This document shows, piece by piece, positions 1 to 8,707 of a stretch of 64,000 nucleotides of DNA. The stretch's first letter is position 1. Every line of letters begins with the position of its first letter. A model generated the notes under the pieces. That model was not told the origin of the DNA, did not search any database, and saw only the letters and a list, made by a program, of their open reading frames with translations. The DNA is from Halomarinibacterium sp034670265 (GTDB lineage Bacteria; Bacteroidota; Bacteroidia; Flavobacteriales; Flavobacteriaceae), in NCBI GenBank assembly GCA_034670265.1, contig JAXMNU010000001.1:558001-622000 (forward strand), given 5' to 3'. The position numbers were made by a program, and so were the translations under genes.

Positions 1-611
1 TCAAATATGGCTTTACCGGCAGCTAAATCTGAAGCCTCTGTTAGTAATTCAACGGTATTTGCATCTACCAAACCTTTTGCTGTTTTTTTGTATTCCTCTA
101 CAGCAATTCTAGCTTCTTCCATTTCAATTTCAAATTCTTCGGCTTGTTTAACACCGTCAAACACATGATATCTAAGCAAATAAATAGCTGCAAAAATGAT
201 AGAGATATAGAAGCCATATAACCACCAAGGCGGTAATTTGTTATCTAATTCTCGAATACCATCGTAATTATGGTCTAGGACAATCTCTCCTTCTTGTTCG
301 ATTGGTTTACTTCCCAGTAGTTTTTTATAAACTCTTTTAATTCCAGAAAACTGAGCTTCTTTTCTTTTCTTTTCAGATGCCAGAAATTTTACTTTGGCAT
401 CTTCAGAAAGGCCTCTATAAAGAATGCTTTTTAAACTTTCAGCTATAATTTCTACTGCAATGGCAAATAAAAATACAAGGGCTAATATTCCCCAAAGTAT
501 GGGGTGCTTTACTATAGCCATTTCTTCGCCAGAGCCTATAGTAAACTCTAGTAATAAAAAAGCAATGATTATAAAACCTATAACTCGTAAATAAGATGCT
601 AGTGATTTCAT
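1..611 (-). CDS. ccoP: cbb3-type cytochrome c oxidase subunit CcoP (3' end outside window)
   Basis: Membrane-anchored dihaem cytochrome c subunit that passes electrons to the catalytic part of the cbb3 terminal oxidase. 203 codons are visible. They show two hydrophobic stretches (about residues 5-25 and 36-58), a charged linker, a conserved LPPWW motif at about 127-131, a further membrane segment (about 132-150) and the approach to the cytochrome domain (AAGKAIF). Both expected CxxCH haem motifs lie beyond position 1. The extra N-terminal membrane pair is common in Bacteroidota CcoP. The ATG overlaps the ccoQ stop by four bases (ATGA), which indicates translational coupling. It is the last visible gene of the ccoS-NO-Q-P operon. 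Confidence 0.93.
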   Translation of the reverse strand, partial: MKSLASYLRVIGFIIIAFLLLEFTIGSGEEMAIVKHPILWGILALVFLFAIAVEIIAESLKSILYRGLSEDAKVKFLASEKKRKEAQFSGIKRVYKKLLGSKPIEQEGEIVLDHNYDGIRELDNKLPPWWLYGFYISIIFAAIYLLRYHVFDGVKQAEEFEIEMEEARIAVEEYKKTAKGLVDANTVELLTEASDLAAGKAIF

Positions 612-805
612 ACTATGGTATTGTGGTTAGTATTATCTTCTTTTTCTAAGGGTAAATTACTCACTTCTTTTATGTAGGCTTTCTTGGCTGTAAAAACCCA
701 CCAGAAAAGCAATAGAAAGAAGATGAAAAATATAAGTAATGATATAATGGGGTAAATGGCTACTCCATCAATGTTTTCTAAATTTCCTTTTACAAACTTT
801 AACAT
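608..805 (-). CDS. ccoQ: cbb3-type cytochrome oxidase subunit CcoQ
   Basis: A 65-residue small membrane protein with one hydrophobic segment (about residues 17-40, rich in Phe and Leu) and a short polar tail. In other bacteria CcoQ stabilises the cbb3 oxidase complex and is not catalytic. Sequence alone is too short and divergent for a firm call. The assignment rests on its place between the fused ccoNO gene (10 bp upstream) and ccoP (4-bp overlap), on its size and on its topology. Confidence 0.85.
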   Translation of the reverse strand: MLKFVKGNLENIDGVAIYPIISLLIFFIFFLLLFWWVFTAKKAYIKEVSNLPLEKEDNTNHNTIV

Positions 806-815
806 GATAAATTGT

Positions 816-3011
816 TTAGTTGTTGGTTAATTCGTCGTTAGTCTTCACTTTTATATCGGTTCCAAGACGTTGCAAATAGGCAATAAGTGCCACGACCTCT
901 CGGTTTTTCATTTCGATAAATTCCTCTCCATTTTCTTGAGCATATTTTTTATCTGCTTCATAGGTTTTTGCAAAATCTGGATCACTAAAGAGGTTTTGTT
1001 CAATAGTGTTACCCTGCTCATTCATCCATTCTTGTGCTCTAGCAATATCTTCTTCGGTATATGGAACGCCAAGAGTAACCATCGCCTCCATTTTCTTTTC
1101 GGTTAAAGACTTATCTAATTCATTTTTAATAAGCCATTTATAGGAAGGCATTATAGAACCTGAAGAAGTGGTTTGTGGATCGTAAAAGTGATTAAAATGC
1201 CAGTTATCGCTATACTTTCCTCCTATTCTAAATAAATCGGGGCCTGTACGTTTACTTCCCCATAGGAATGGATGGTCGTACACATATTCTCCAGATTTTG
1301 AGTATTCACCATACCTTTCTACTTCACTTCTAAAAGGACGCACCATTTGTGAATGACAATTGTTACAACCTTCTCGAATGTAAATATCTCTTCCTTCTAG
1401 TTCTAAAGGAGTATAAGGTTTAACACTGCTTATTTTAGGAACATAATCATCTACCATTAATGACGGAATAATTTGTACCACGCCACCAATTAAAATTGCG
1501 ATGGTTGCATAAATTGTCAATTTTACTGGACGTCTTTCTAACCAAGTGTGGTAGCCTTCTTTTCCAGTTCTCTTTTTGGTTACTTTTTGTAGTGGAGCAG
1601 CTTCCGCTAGCTCGTCTGTCACATTACTTCCTCGACGGATAGTAGCAACTATATTATAAAGTAACATAATCATTCCTATGATAAATAAGGTTCCCCCTAT
1701 GGCACGCATCCAGTACATCGGCATTATTTCAGTAACAGTTTCTAGGAAGTTACCGTAGGTAAGTGTGCCGTCTGGATTAAATTGCTTCCACATAAAAGCT
1801 TGAACAAAACCAGCCACATACATAGGCAATGCATACATAATAATTCCTAAAGTTCCAATCCAGAAATGCGCATTGGCTAATCTGTTAGACCAAAGCGTTG
1901 TTTTAAATAATTTTGGAACTAACCAATATACCATCCCAAAGGTTAAGAAGCCATTCCAAGCAAGGGCTCCAACGTGAACGTGAGCCACAATCCAATCGGT
2001 AAAGTGTGCAATCGCATTTACATTTTTTAGAGATAGCATAGGACCCTCGAAGGTTGCCATACCATAACCTGTAATTGCCACCACCATAAATTTTAATACG
2101 GGACTTGTTCTTACTTTATCCCATGCACCTCGAAGTGTTAATAATCCATTAATCATACCTCCCCAAGAAGGAGCTATTAGCATTACTGAAAACGCAACCC
2201 CTAAACTCTGCGCCCAATCTGGTAAGGCTGTATATAACAAGTGGTGAGGGCCTGCCCAGATGTAGATAAAAATCAGCGACCAGAAGTGGACGATAGATAA
2301 TTTATAGGAATATACTGGTCTGTTTGCTGCTTTTGGAACAAAATAGTACATCAATCCTAAGAATGGTGTCGTAAGGAAAAATGCTACAGCATTATGCCCA
2401 TACCACCATTGTACTAAAGCATCTTGTACGCCTGCGTATGCCGAATAACTTTTCAAAAAACTTACTGGTATTTCAATACTATTTACAATATGAAGCACAG
2501 CCACGGTTACAAATGTTGCTAAATAGAACCAAATAGCAACATATAAGTGGCGTTGTCTTCTTTTAAGAATAGTCCCAATCATATTAACACCAAAAGCAAC
2601 CCAAATAAGGGCAATAGCAATGTCAATGGGCCATTCCAACTCTGCATATTCTTTTGAAGAGGTATATCCTAATGGAAGTGTAATTGCCGCTGCCACAATA
2701 ATAAGTTGCCAACCCCAAAAGTTGACTTTACTTAAAAAGTCACTCCACATCCTTGCCTTAAGTAATCGTTGCAAAGAGTAATACACCCCTGCAAAAATGG
2801 CATTCCCCACAAAGGCAAAAATAACAGCATTGGTATGCAAGGGACGCAAACGTCCAAAGCTCAACCAAGAAATACCATCGGTTAGGTTAGGAAACAAAAA
2901 CATAAAGGCTAACAATAGCCCTACACTCATCCCTACAATACCCCATATAAGGGTCGCATAGAGGAAATTTTTAACGATTTTATTGTCGTAATAAAACTTT
3001 TCTACTTCCAT
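816..3011 (-). CDS. ccoNO: fused cbb3 cytochrome oxidase subunits I and II (CcoN-CcoO)
   Basis: A 731-residue catalytic core of the high-affinity cbb3 oxidase, which reduces O2 to water and pumps protons at low oxygen. Residues about 1-470 are the 12-helix haem-copper subunit CcoN, with the conserved stretches HTNAVIF, WWYGHNAVAF and HVHVGALAWNG that carry haem and CuB histidines. A linker and one membrane segment (about 498-515) lead into CcoO, a monohaem cytochrome c with CNNCH at about residue 549. The fusion of the two subunits is typical of Bacteroidota; elsewhere they are separate proteins. The gene starts 2 bp after ccoS and is followed by ccoQ and ccoP. Confidence 0.96.
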   Translation of the reverse strand: MEVEKFYYDNKIVKNFLYATLIWGIVGMSVGLLLAFMFLFPNLTDGISWLSFGRLRPLHTNAVIFAFVGNAIFAGVYYSLQRLLKARMWSDFLSKVNFWGWQLIIVAAAITLPLGYTSSKEYAELEWPIDIAIALIWVAFGVNMIGTILKRRQRHLYVAIWFYLATFVTVAVLHIVNSIEIPVSFLKSYSAYAGVQDALVQWWYGHNAVAFFLTTPFLGLMYYFVPKAANRPVYSYKLSIVHFWSLIFIYIWAGPHHLLYTALPDWAQSLGVAFSVMLIAPSWGGMINGLLTLRGAWDKVRTSPVLKFMVVAITGYGMATFEGPMLSLKNVNAIAHFTDWIVAHVHVGALAWNGFLTFGMVYWLVPKLFKTTLWSNRLANAHFWIGTLGIIMYALPMYVAGFVQAFMWKQFNPDGTLTYGNFLETVTEIMPMYWMRAIGGTLFIIGMIMLLYNIVATIRRGSNVTDELAEAAPLQKVTKKRTGKEGYHTWLERRPVKLTIYATIAILIGGVVQIIPSLMVDDYVPKISSVKPYTPLELEGRDIYIREGCNNCHSQMVRPFRSEVERYGEYSKSGEYVYDHPFLWGSKRTGPDLFRIGGKYSDNWHFNHFYDPQTTSSGSIMPSYKWLIKNELDKSLTEKKMEAMVTLGVPYTEEDIARAQEWMNEQGNTIEQNLFSDPDFAKTYEADKKYAQENGEEFIEMKNREVVALIAYLQRLGTDIKVKTNDELTNN

Positions 3012-3013
3012 AA

Positions 3014-3205
3014 TTATTGGTTATCGTTTTCGGTTTTAGGATTATCTGTAGAAACTTCTTTAATCACTTCATCTTCAAAAAGCATACGGACAGAAGGCGT
3101 ATACGTATCTTCATATTGACCACTTTTTACTGAAATTATAAAGGCAATGAAGAATACAATAGCAACTATAACACTGATAGCGAGAAGCATGTAAATGATT
3201 GTCAT
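3014..3205 (-). CDS. ccoS: cbb3 oxidase assembly protein CcoS
   Basis: A 63-residue protein with one N-terminal membrane segment (about residues 3-25) followed by an acidic tail (the SGQYEDTYTPSVRMLFED region). This is the usual architecture of CcoS, which is needed to insert haem and copper cofactors into CcoN. It is the first gene of the ccoS-NO-Q-P operon and lies 73 bp downstream of ccoI. That gap contains its own promoter with a TGA-N6-TCA operator at 3255-3266, so the structural genes can be induced separately from ccoI. Confidence 0.9.
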   Translation of the reverse strand: MTIIYMLLAISVIVAIVFFIAFIISVKSGQYEDTYTPSVRMLFEDEVIKEVSTDNPKTENDNQ

Positions 3206-3223
3206 TTCTGGTTAATTAAGTTG

Positions 3224-3266
3224 TAAAATTAGACCGACTGGCTTTCTGAAAATATGATATATGTCA
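3224..3266 (-). promoter_or_regulatory. Crp/Fnr-type operator plus -7 element upstream of ccoS-NO-Q-P
   Basis: Operator TGATATATGTCA at 3255-3266. A -7 element TAATTTTA on the minus strand occupies 3231-3224. The two centres are 33 bp apart, which puts the operator near -41 relative to the predicted transcription start (about 3220), 15 bases ahead of the ccoS ATG. This is a class II activator arrangement. Seen directly: the motif and spacing. Inferred: binding by the response regulator-Crp protein encoded at 12515-13564. Confidence 0.75.
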
Positions 3267-3278
3267 GTTTGCATTTTT

Positions 3279-5657
3279 TTATGTTTTAAAAAGTTGTTTC
3301 CCTAAAAAATAGGTAGCGATTGTTGTGAAAATAACTATGCTAATTGAACTCAACGGCATTAATATTGCAGCTACTACAGGTAATAAATTTCCTGAAACGG
3401 CAAACCCTAAACCTACTAGGTTGTATAGCAATGACAGCAAAAAGCTCCACTTAATAATTCGCATTCCTTTTTTTGAAATCTTTAAAAACTTCGCAAGTTT
3501 TTCAAATTGTGAAGCATCCAAAATACCATCACAGGCAGGGGAAAACACGTTGATATTTTCTGAAACAACAATCCCAACATCACTTTGTGCAAGCGCTCCC
3601 GCATCGTTTAAACCATCACCCACCATCATCACTTTCTTTCCTTCTTTCTGTAAATTCTTTATAAACTGAAGTTTATCATCAGGTTTCTGATTAAAATGCA
3701 ACTCGGCATCTTTCGGAAGTATCATTTCCAATCGTCCTCGCTCTCCGTCATTATCACCGCTTAAGATGATAATTTCTTGGTCTTTGGATAAATCACGAAA
3801 TACTTCAGCAAGTCCATCTCTATAGGTATTCTGAAAAACATACCGTCCCTTAAATCCATCATTACTGCTCACATATACCGAAGTTTTATTTTCTTCGTCC
3901 ACAGTAGTATTGCCTTCCACAAATGCAGAAGAGCCTATCTTTATCTGCTGGTTTTTGTGGCTTGCTACAATTCCTTTTCCTGTGACTTCTTCAAAATGAT
4001 CGAGTACTGTAATGTTATTTTTATTCAGAATATCGTATAACGCACGACTAAGCGGATGATTGGAGGCACGCAAAGAGCTTGTTAGTAAGATCGATTCGTC
4101 TTCAGTTAACGGAATTCCTTCGTAATAAATCTGGCTTTTAGCATTGGTTGTGATTGTCCCTGTTTTATCGAAAACTACAGTATCGACCTGCTCCATTTGC
4201 TCAATGATATAGGCTTCTTTTACATAGAAATTATTCCTTCCGAAGATTCGCAACAAATTACCCAGCGTGAAAGGAGAAGCCAGTGCGATAGCACACGGAC
4301 ACGCCACTATTAGCACCGCAGTAACCACTTGAAATATTTTTGAAGTATCTACCACAAACCAAAAGATTCCAGCCAAAAATGCTATAGAAAGCACACTTAT
4401 GGTAAAATGCTTGCTAATCTTATTTATCAGGGGTTCAAAAAGATGTTGCTTGTTGCTTTCAAAAACCTCATTACTCCATAATTGTGTAAGGTAACTTTGT
4501 GCGACTTCTTTAATGACCTCAACCTCGATGATTGCCCCCTCCTGCCTTCCTCCAGCAAATAGTTTATCTCCAGAAACCTTCGGAACAGGGATCGCTTCCC
4601 CAGTCACAAAACTGTAATCAATGAGTGCGTTCCCCTTTAAAAGAATGGCATCAACGGGCAGTAATTCTTTATTCCGAATTAACAATCGGTCTCCTTTTTT
4701 AATTTCGTAAATAGGGACTTGTTCTTCGGTATTATTTTCTGAAAGTCTTGTAATAGCAATAGGAAAATACGATTTGTAATCACGTTCAAAAGAGAGGTAA
4801 GAATAGGTTTTTTGCTGAAAAAATTTACCCACCAAAAGGAAAAATACCAATCCTGTTAAACTATCAAAAAAGCCTGAACCCCAGTTTAAGGCAATTTCCA
4901 ACGTGCTTCGAACAAAAAGCACAGTAATCCCTAAAGCAATGGGTATATCAATGTTTAGAATCTTAGATTGAAGTCCTTTGAAAGCTGAAATGAAATAATC
5001 CTTGGCAGAATAAAACACTACGGGTAACGAAAATGCAAACATTAACCAACGGAATAGATGCTTGAATTGATCTAACCAAAACTCCTCTACCTGAAAATAT
5101 TCAGGAAAGGAAAGGAACATCACATTTCCAAAGGCAAATCCAGCAACACCCAATTGAAAAATAAGCGTATGATTTACTTTTCGTTTTTTGGCATCCAAAC
5201 TGTCTAAAGAGATATAGGGCTCATATCCAATTCTTGCTAGCAATGTTACTAATTCTTTAAGCGATAGCTCTTCAGCAGAAAAAGTAATCCGTACTGTTTT
5301 CTTCGGAAAATCTACTTGAGAGGTTCGAACGCCAGGGTTTAGTTTTTGTAAGTTTTCCAAAACCCAAATACACGAACTACAATGAATCGACGGAATTAAA
5401 AAAGAAACTATTTGTGTGTTCCCATCAGTGAATTCTAAAAGTTTATCGATAATGGATGTATTATCAAGAAAGTCGAATTTACCTTCAATTTCATTTGGGG
5501 AAATTCCAGGTGTTTTTTCTAAATCGTAATAATAGGATAGGTCATTATCGTTTAAAATATCGAAAACTGTAATACAGCCCTGACAACAAAAGGTTTTTTC
5601 ATCGTGTAAAATGCTTTGATCTTCACAGGAATCGCCACAATGGTAGCAATGGGCCAT
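3279..5657 (-). CDS. ccoI: copper-translocating P1B-type ATPase CcoI/FixI
   Basis: A 792-residue copper-exporting P-type ATPase that supplies Cu for cbb3 oxidase maturation. It begins with a Cys-rich zinc-finger-like segment (CYHCGDSC, then FCCQGC), followed by a heavy-metal-associated domain with HCSSC at about residue 93. Eight membrane helices, the CPC motif (ACPCAIALA), the phosphorylation motif DKTGTIT and the hinge GDGLND follow. The Cys-rich N-terminus and the neighbouring ccoS mark it as the oxidase-specific FixI type and not a general CopA. It is divergent from a universal stress gene, with a shared operator in the gap. Confidence 0.95.
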   Translation of the reverse strand: MAHCYHCGDSCEDQSILHDEKTFCCQGCITVFDILNDNDLSYYYDLEKTPGISPNEIEGKFDFLDNTSIIDKLLEFTDGNTQIVSFLIPSIHCSSCIWVLENLQKLNPGVRTSQVDFPKKTVRITFSAEELSLKELVTLLARIGYEPYISLDSLDAKKRKVNHTLIFQLGVAGFAFGNVMFLSFPEYFQVEEFWLDQFKHLFRWLMFAFSLPVVFYSAKDYFISAFKGLQSKILNIDIPIALGITVLFVRSTLEIALNWGSGFFDSLTGLVFFLLVGKFFQQKTYSYLSFERDYKSYFPIAITRLSENNTEEQVPIYEIKKGDRLLIRNKELLPVDAILLKGNALIDYSFVTGEAIPVPKVSGDKLFAGGRQEGAIIEVEVIKEVAQSYLTQLWSNEVFESNKQHLFEPLINKISKHFTISVLSIAFLAGIFWFVVDTSKIFQVVTAVLIVACPCAIALASPFTLGNLLRIFGRNNFYVKEAYIIEQMEQVDTVVFDKTGTITTNAKSQIYYEGIPLTEDESILLTSSLRASNHPLSRALYDILNKNNITVLDHFEEVTGKGIVASHKNQQIKIGSSAFVEGNTTVDEENKTSVYVSSNDGFKGRYVFQNTYRDGLAEVFRDLSKDQEIIILSGDNDGERGRLEMILPKDAELHFNQKPDDKLQFIKNLQKEGKKVMMVGDGLNDAGALAQSDVGIVVSENINVFSPACDGILDASQFEKLAKFLKISKKGMRIIKWSFLLSLLYNLVGLGFAVSGNLLPVVAAILMPLSSISIVIFTTIATYFLGKQLFKT

Positions 5658-5681
5658 AGTTTTTTAGTTTCGATTTCTAGG

Positions 5682-5724
5682 CAAAAATGGTTTCAAATAC
5701 AAGATTAAAAAATGATAAATATCA
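5682..5724 (-). promoter_or_regulatory. Crp/Fnr-type operator plus -7 element upstream of ccoI
   Basis: Perfect palindrome TGATAAATATCA at 5713-5724, the same core as the site at 12492. A -7-like element CATTTTTG on the minus strand at 5689-5682 is centred 33 bp away. The operator also lies upstream of the plus-strand stress gene starting at 5806. There the best -7 candidate (TATATTTA, 5780-5787) is 65 bp from the operator centre, so control in that direction is less certain. Confidence 0.72.
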
Positions 5725-5805
5725 TTTATAAAGTTTTCCTAAAGTGAGTAAAATCATTTAATGAAACCGAAATCCAGCGTATATTTAGGTATAAATTTAA
5801 ATGTG

Positions 5806-6618
5806 ATGAAACGTATTTTATTACCAACAGATTTCTCGAAAAATTCAAAAAATGCTATTAACTACGCCATGGAGTTTTTCAAAGGAAAGAATTGCGAGTT
5901 TTATTTTTTGAATATTCAAAAACCCTCAGAGTTTGTTTCTAGCGATATTTATACGGCTTCACCGGTCGATAGCACTATTTATACTTCTATTGCTGAAGAC
6001 AACAAAGAAAAACTGAATGAATTGGTCACAGAATATTCTGAGCGTTACGCTTCAGAAGCCTTTACTTTTGAAGGCATTTTCGATTTTGATGTATTTGTAG
6101 ATTCCATTCAGCAAACCATTCATTCGAAAAATATTGAACTCGTCATTATGGGAACGAATGGTGCTACGGGAGCTTCGGAAGTAATCTTTGGAAGCAATAC
6201 TTTAAAAGTAATTAGAAACATTCAGCATCCCCTATTGGTAATTCCTGAAAACTATACCTTCAGCGGATTTAACTCTTTGTTGTTTACCCTAAAAGACGAA
6301 GATGACATCCATCCTAATGCCTTGAATCCTATTGGAGAAATGGTAGCGGGAAATGAGGTGGCGCTTCAGGTGTTGCAATTAAACACTCAAAAACAAATGC
6401 CCAAAAGCACTATTTTAGAAAAATTTTCTGAAATAAAATACCATCACATTGAAGATGTACCCACTCCCGAAGCTGTAAGTAGTTTTGAACAATTATTCTC
6501 GGTAGATATGCATGTTATTTTCATTAAACCAAAATCCTTTTTTGAAAGAATATTTTCTGGAACCGATACTCCACAACTAAGCTATGAAAGTAGGGTGCCG
6601 TTATTGGTATTAAAATAA
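5806..6618 (+). CDS. universal stress protein (tandem UspA domains)
   Basis: A 270-residue cytoplasmic protein with two UspA-like Rossmann domains. The first opens with the typical MKRILLPTDFSKNS and contains the nucleotide-binding-like GTNGATG followed by FGSNT (roughly residues 120-140). The second domain is degenerate and lacks a clear ATP loop. An in-frame ATG at 5761 would add 15 residues. The 5806 start is preferred because all Usp paralogues here begin at the equivalent Met and because a -7 candidate lies at 5780-5787. The gene is divergent from ccoI and ends one base before the convergent lipoprotein gene. Confidence 0.9.
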   Translation: MKRILLPTDFSKNSKNAINYAMEFFKGKNCEFYFLNIQKPSEFVSSDIYTASPVDSTIYTSIAEDNKEKLNELVTEYSERYASEAFTFEGIFDFDVFVDSIQQTIHSKNIELVIMGTNGATGASEVIFGSNTLKVIRNIQHPLLVIPENYTFSGFNSLLFTLKDEDDIHPNALNPIGEMVAGNEVALQVLQLNTQKQMPKSTILEKFSEIKYHHIEDVPTPEAVSSFEQLFSVDMHVIFIKPKSFFERIFSGTDTPQLSYESRVPLLVLK

Positions 6619-7248
6619 CTAATCGACAATTACAATTTCGTTTTCTTCCAAGGATTTCATTAATAACCGAACGTAATCCTTAATGGCTTTGTTGGGCTTT
6701 TCTGGCCCTACCAAATCGATACTACCTTTCCAAAGTAATTCTCTTTCTTTTCCTTCACAAATACAAAACACAGAAGTTTCTGTGTGGTAAATTTTATAGC
6801 TGTCATTAAACTGCGTATGATATACACTTTGGTTATCGATATAATAGTCCTTAAAATTTAAAATCTCTTTATCAAAGTTTTTATACGCTTGTACGAGTGT
6901 CACTTTATCTTCTGAACCTGTTACTTTTGAAAATAATACACTATCAAAACCAGCTTGGAGTAAGGAATTTTCAATGAGATCCATCTCTTTTTCAGTTTTA
7001 TCTTCCACCTGAAAGACATTTTCAAAAAAGTCGATACTTCTTACTGCCACAACACCTTCCTTTTCAAGAGATTTCGATAATTGTTCTTCAAAATTTCTGC
7101 GAACATCAGCATCCGAACTCATCCCAACGACTAATATTTTATTGGCTTCATACACAGGCGTATCCTGGCTTTTCCATTGATCAATTAGTTTTGTGGAGGA
7201 ACAACTCACCAATAATGGTAGTACAAATAATAGGGCTATTTTTTTCAT
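6619..7248 (-). CDS. lipoprotein, possible DUF4136-like
   Basis: A 209-residue protein with a lipoprotein signal peptide (hydrophobic residues 4-15, lipobox LVSC with Cys16). The mature part begins STKLIDQWKSQ and carries an ILVVGMSSDADVRRNFEEQL stretch, like envelope lipoproteins that bind a small ligand or assemble as oligomers. I do not recognise a specific function. It has its own TGA-N6-TCA promoter (7275-7317) although the upstream RNase gene runs in the same direction, so it is probably a separately induced member of the stress regulon. Confidence 0.75.
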   Translation of the reverse strand: MKKIALLFVLPLLVSCSSTKLIDQWKSQDTPVYEANKILVVGMSSDADVRRNFEEQLSKSLEKEGVVAVRSIDFFENVFQVEDKTEKEMDLIENSLLQAGFDSVLFSKVTGSEDKVTLVQAYKNFDKEILNFKDYYIDNQSVYHTQFNDSYKIYHTETSVFCICEGKERELLWKGSIDLVGPEKPNKAIKDYVRLLMKSLEENEIVIVD

Positions 7249-7274
7249 AACAAGTTTGTTTTAATTGTAAACTA

Positions 7275-7317
7275 CCAAAGTACCACCAGATATAAAATTG
7301 TAAAATGATGATTGTCA
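7275..7317 (-). promoter_or_regulatory. Crp/Fnr-type operator plus -7 element upstream of the 6619-7248 lipoprotein
   Basis: TGATGATTGTCA at 7306-7317, with -7-like TACTTTGG on the minus strand at 7282-7275. Centres are 33 bp apart. The predicted start of transcription is near 7271, giving a leader of about 23 bases. The outer half-sites (TGA/TCA) match the other sites; the inner six bases vary. Confidence 0.68.
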
Positions 7318-7333
7318 GTTTTCAGTATAAAGA

Positions 7334-8704
7334 TCAAATAAAGACCTCTACAGTTTCATAGAGCTTTGGAAGGTTGACTTTCCAACCCAATGTTTCAGTA
7401 ATTTTAACACGTAAGGCATCACGGGCCGTAGATTCTCCGTGAATTAAAAAAACTTCTTCAGGGATGTTTTTTATATCGCTTACCCAATCAAGCAAATCGG
7501 CTTGATCTCCGTGCGCCGATAGACTTTCCAAATGGTGAACCTCTGCTTTTACAGGGTAATATTTTCCGAAGAACTTAATTTCATGAGTGCCTTCTAATAG
7601 TTGTCTTCCGCGGGTTCCTTCAGCTTGATATCCTACCAACAAAATGCTGGTGGTAGGTTCATCGATAAGTTGTTTCAAGTAGGTTAACACTCGTCCTCCC
7701 GTCACCATTCCGCTTCCCGCAATAACCACTTTGGGTCTTGGGTCATCGATGGTTTCCCAGGTTTCTTTATAAGAAGTTATAATATGCATTCTCTGTTTAA
7801 TGGAATTTACCTGTGTACTATCCATTTTATGCCACTCGGGAAATCGTTCGAATACCGAAGTAACATTATTCCCCATAGGACTATCCACAAAGATGGGAAT
7901 ATTGGGAATTGAATTTTGATGATACAACTTCCAGAGTAAATACATCAATACTTGCAATCGCTCTACAGCAAACGATGGAATAATAAGTACTCCACGGTTA
8001 TGAATGGTTTTATGTATTAATTCAACTAGCTTTTCTGAAACACTTTCGGTTGGATGCAATTTGTTGCCATAAGTACTTTCCAAAAACAGATAATCTGCCC
8101 ATCGAGGTTTTTCAGGTTGATACAATAAGTGATCTTCTTTTCTTCCAATATCTCCAGAAAAGACAAAAGTCTTCTCAAAAATTTGAAATTCAATAAAAGT
8201 CGAACCTATAATATGGCCATTATACTGGAATCTACACTTAATATTTTCAGAAAGGGTGACCCAAGTTTCTTTAGGAGTATCCTCAAACTTTGGTAAGGTT
8301 CTTAATACGTCTTCCAAAGTATAAAATGGCAACGCGGGTTTATGAGAGGAAAAACCTTCCTCATTGGCACGTTCTGCTTCTTCTTCGTGAATTTTTGCAC
8401 TATCTCGTAAAATTATTTCGGCAATATCCAGAGTTGGGGGTGTTCCTAAAATTTTACCCTCAAAACCTTGCATGGTTAATCGAGGAAGATAGCCGCAATG
8501 GTCCAGATGTCCGTGGGTGAGCAATACATAATCTATGGTCGAAACATCGAAAGGAATATCCTCCCAATTATGAAGCCTTAGCTCCTTTAATCCCTGAAAA
8601 ACGCCACAATCAACCATGACATTTATTTCGGGGGTTTCAATGATAAACTTAGACCCTGTAACAGTTCCTGATGCTCCTAAAAAATGAATTTTTGCTTTTC
8701 TCAT
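7334..8704 (-). CDS. MBL-fold beta-CASP ribonuclease
   Basis: A 456-residue metallo-beta-lactamase/beta-CASP enzyme of the RNA-processing type. The HxHxDH zinc motif is in THGHLDHCGYL (about residues 63-73), with further metal ligands in SGDIGR and a C-terminal HGES segment. The beta-CASP helicase-like insertion sits in the middle (the IPSFAVERLQ region). Family knowledge points to endo- and 5'-exoribonuclease activity on RNA; the substrate is unknown. It is the last gene of a tight operon with two Usp genes and an ATP-cone nuclease (3-10 bp gaps), so it may act in RNA turnover during stress. Confidence 0.9.
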   Translation of the reverse strand: MRKAKIHFLGASGTVTGSKFIIETPEINVMVDCGVFQGLKELRLHNWEDIPFDVSTIDYVLLTHGHLDHCGYLPRLTMQGFEGKILGTPPTLDIAEIILRDSAKIHEEEAERANEEGFSSHKPALPFYTLEDVLRTLPKFEDTPKETWVTLSENIKCRFQYNGHIIGSTFIEFQIFEKTFVFSGDIGRKEDHLLYQPEKPRWADYLFLESTYGNKLHPTESVSEKLVELIHKTIHNRGVLIIPSFAVERLQVLMYLLWKLYHQNSIPNIPIFVDSPMGNNVTSVFERFPEWHKMDSTQVNSIKQRMHIITSYKETWETIDDPRPKVVIAGSGMVTGGRVLTYLKQLIDEPTTSILLVGYQAEGTRGRQLLEGTHEIKFFGKYYPVKAEVHHLESLSAHGDQADLLDWVSDIKNIPEEVFLIHGESTARDALRVKITETLGWKVNLPKLYETVEVFI

Positions 8705-8707
8705 TTT

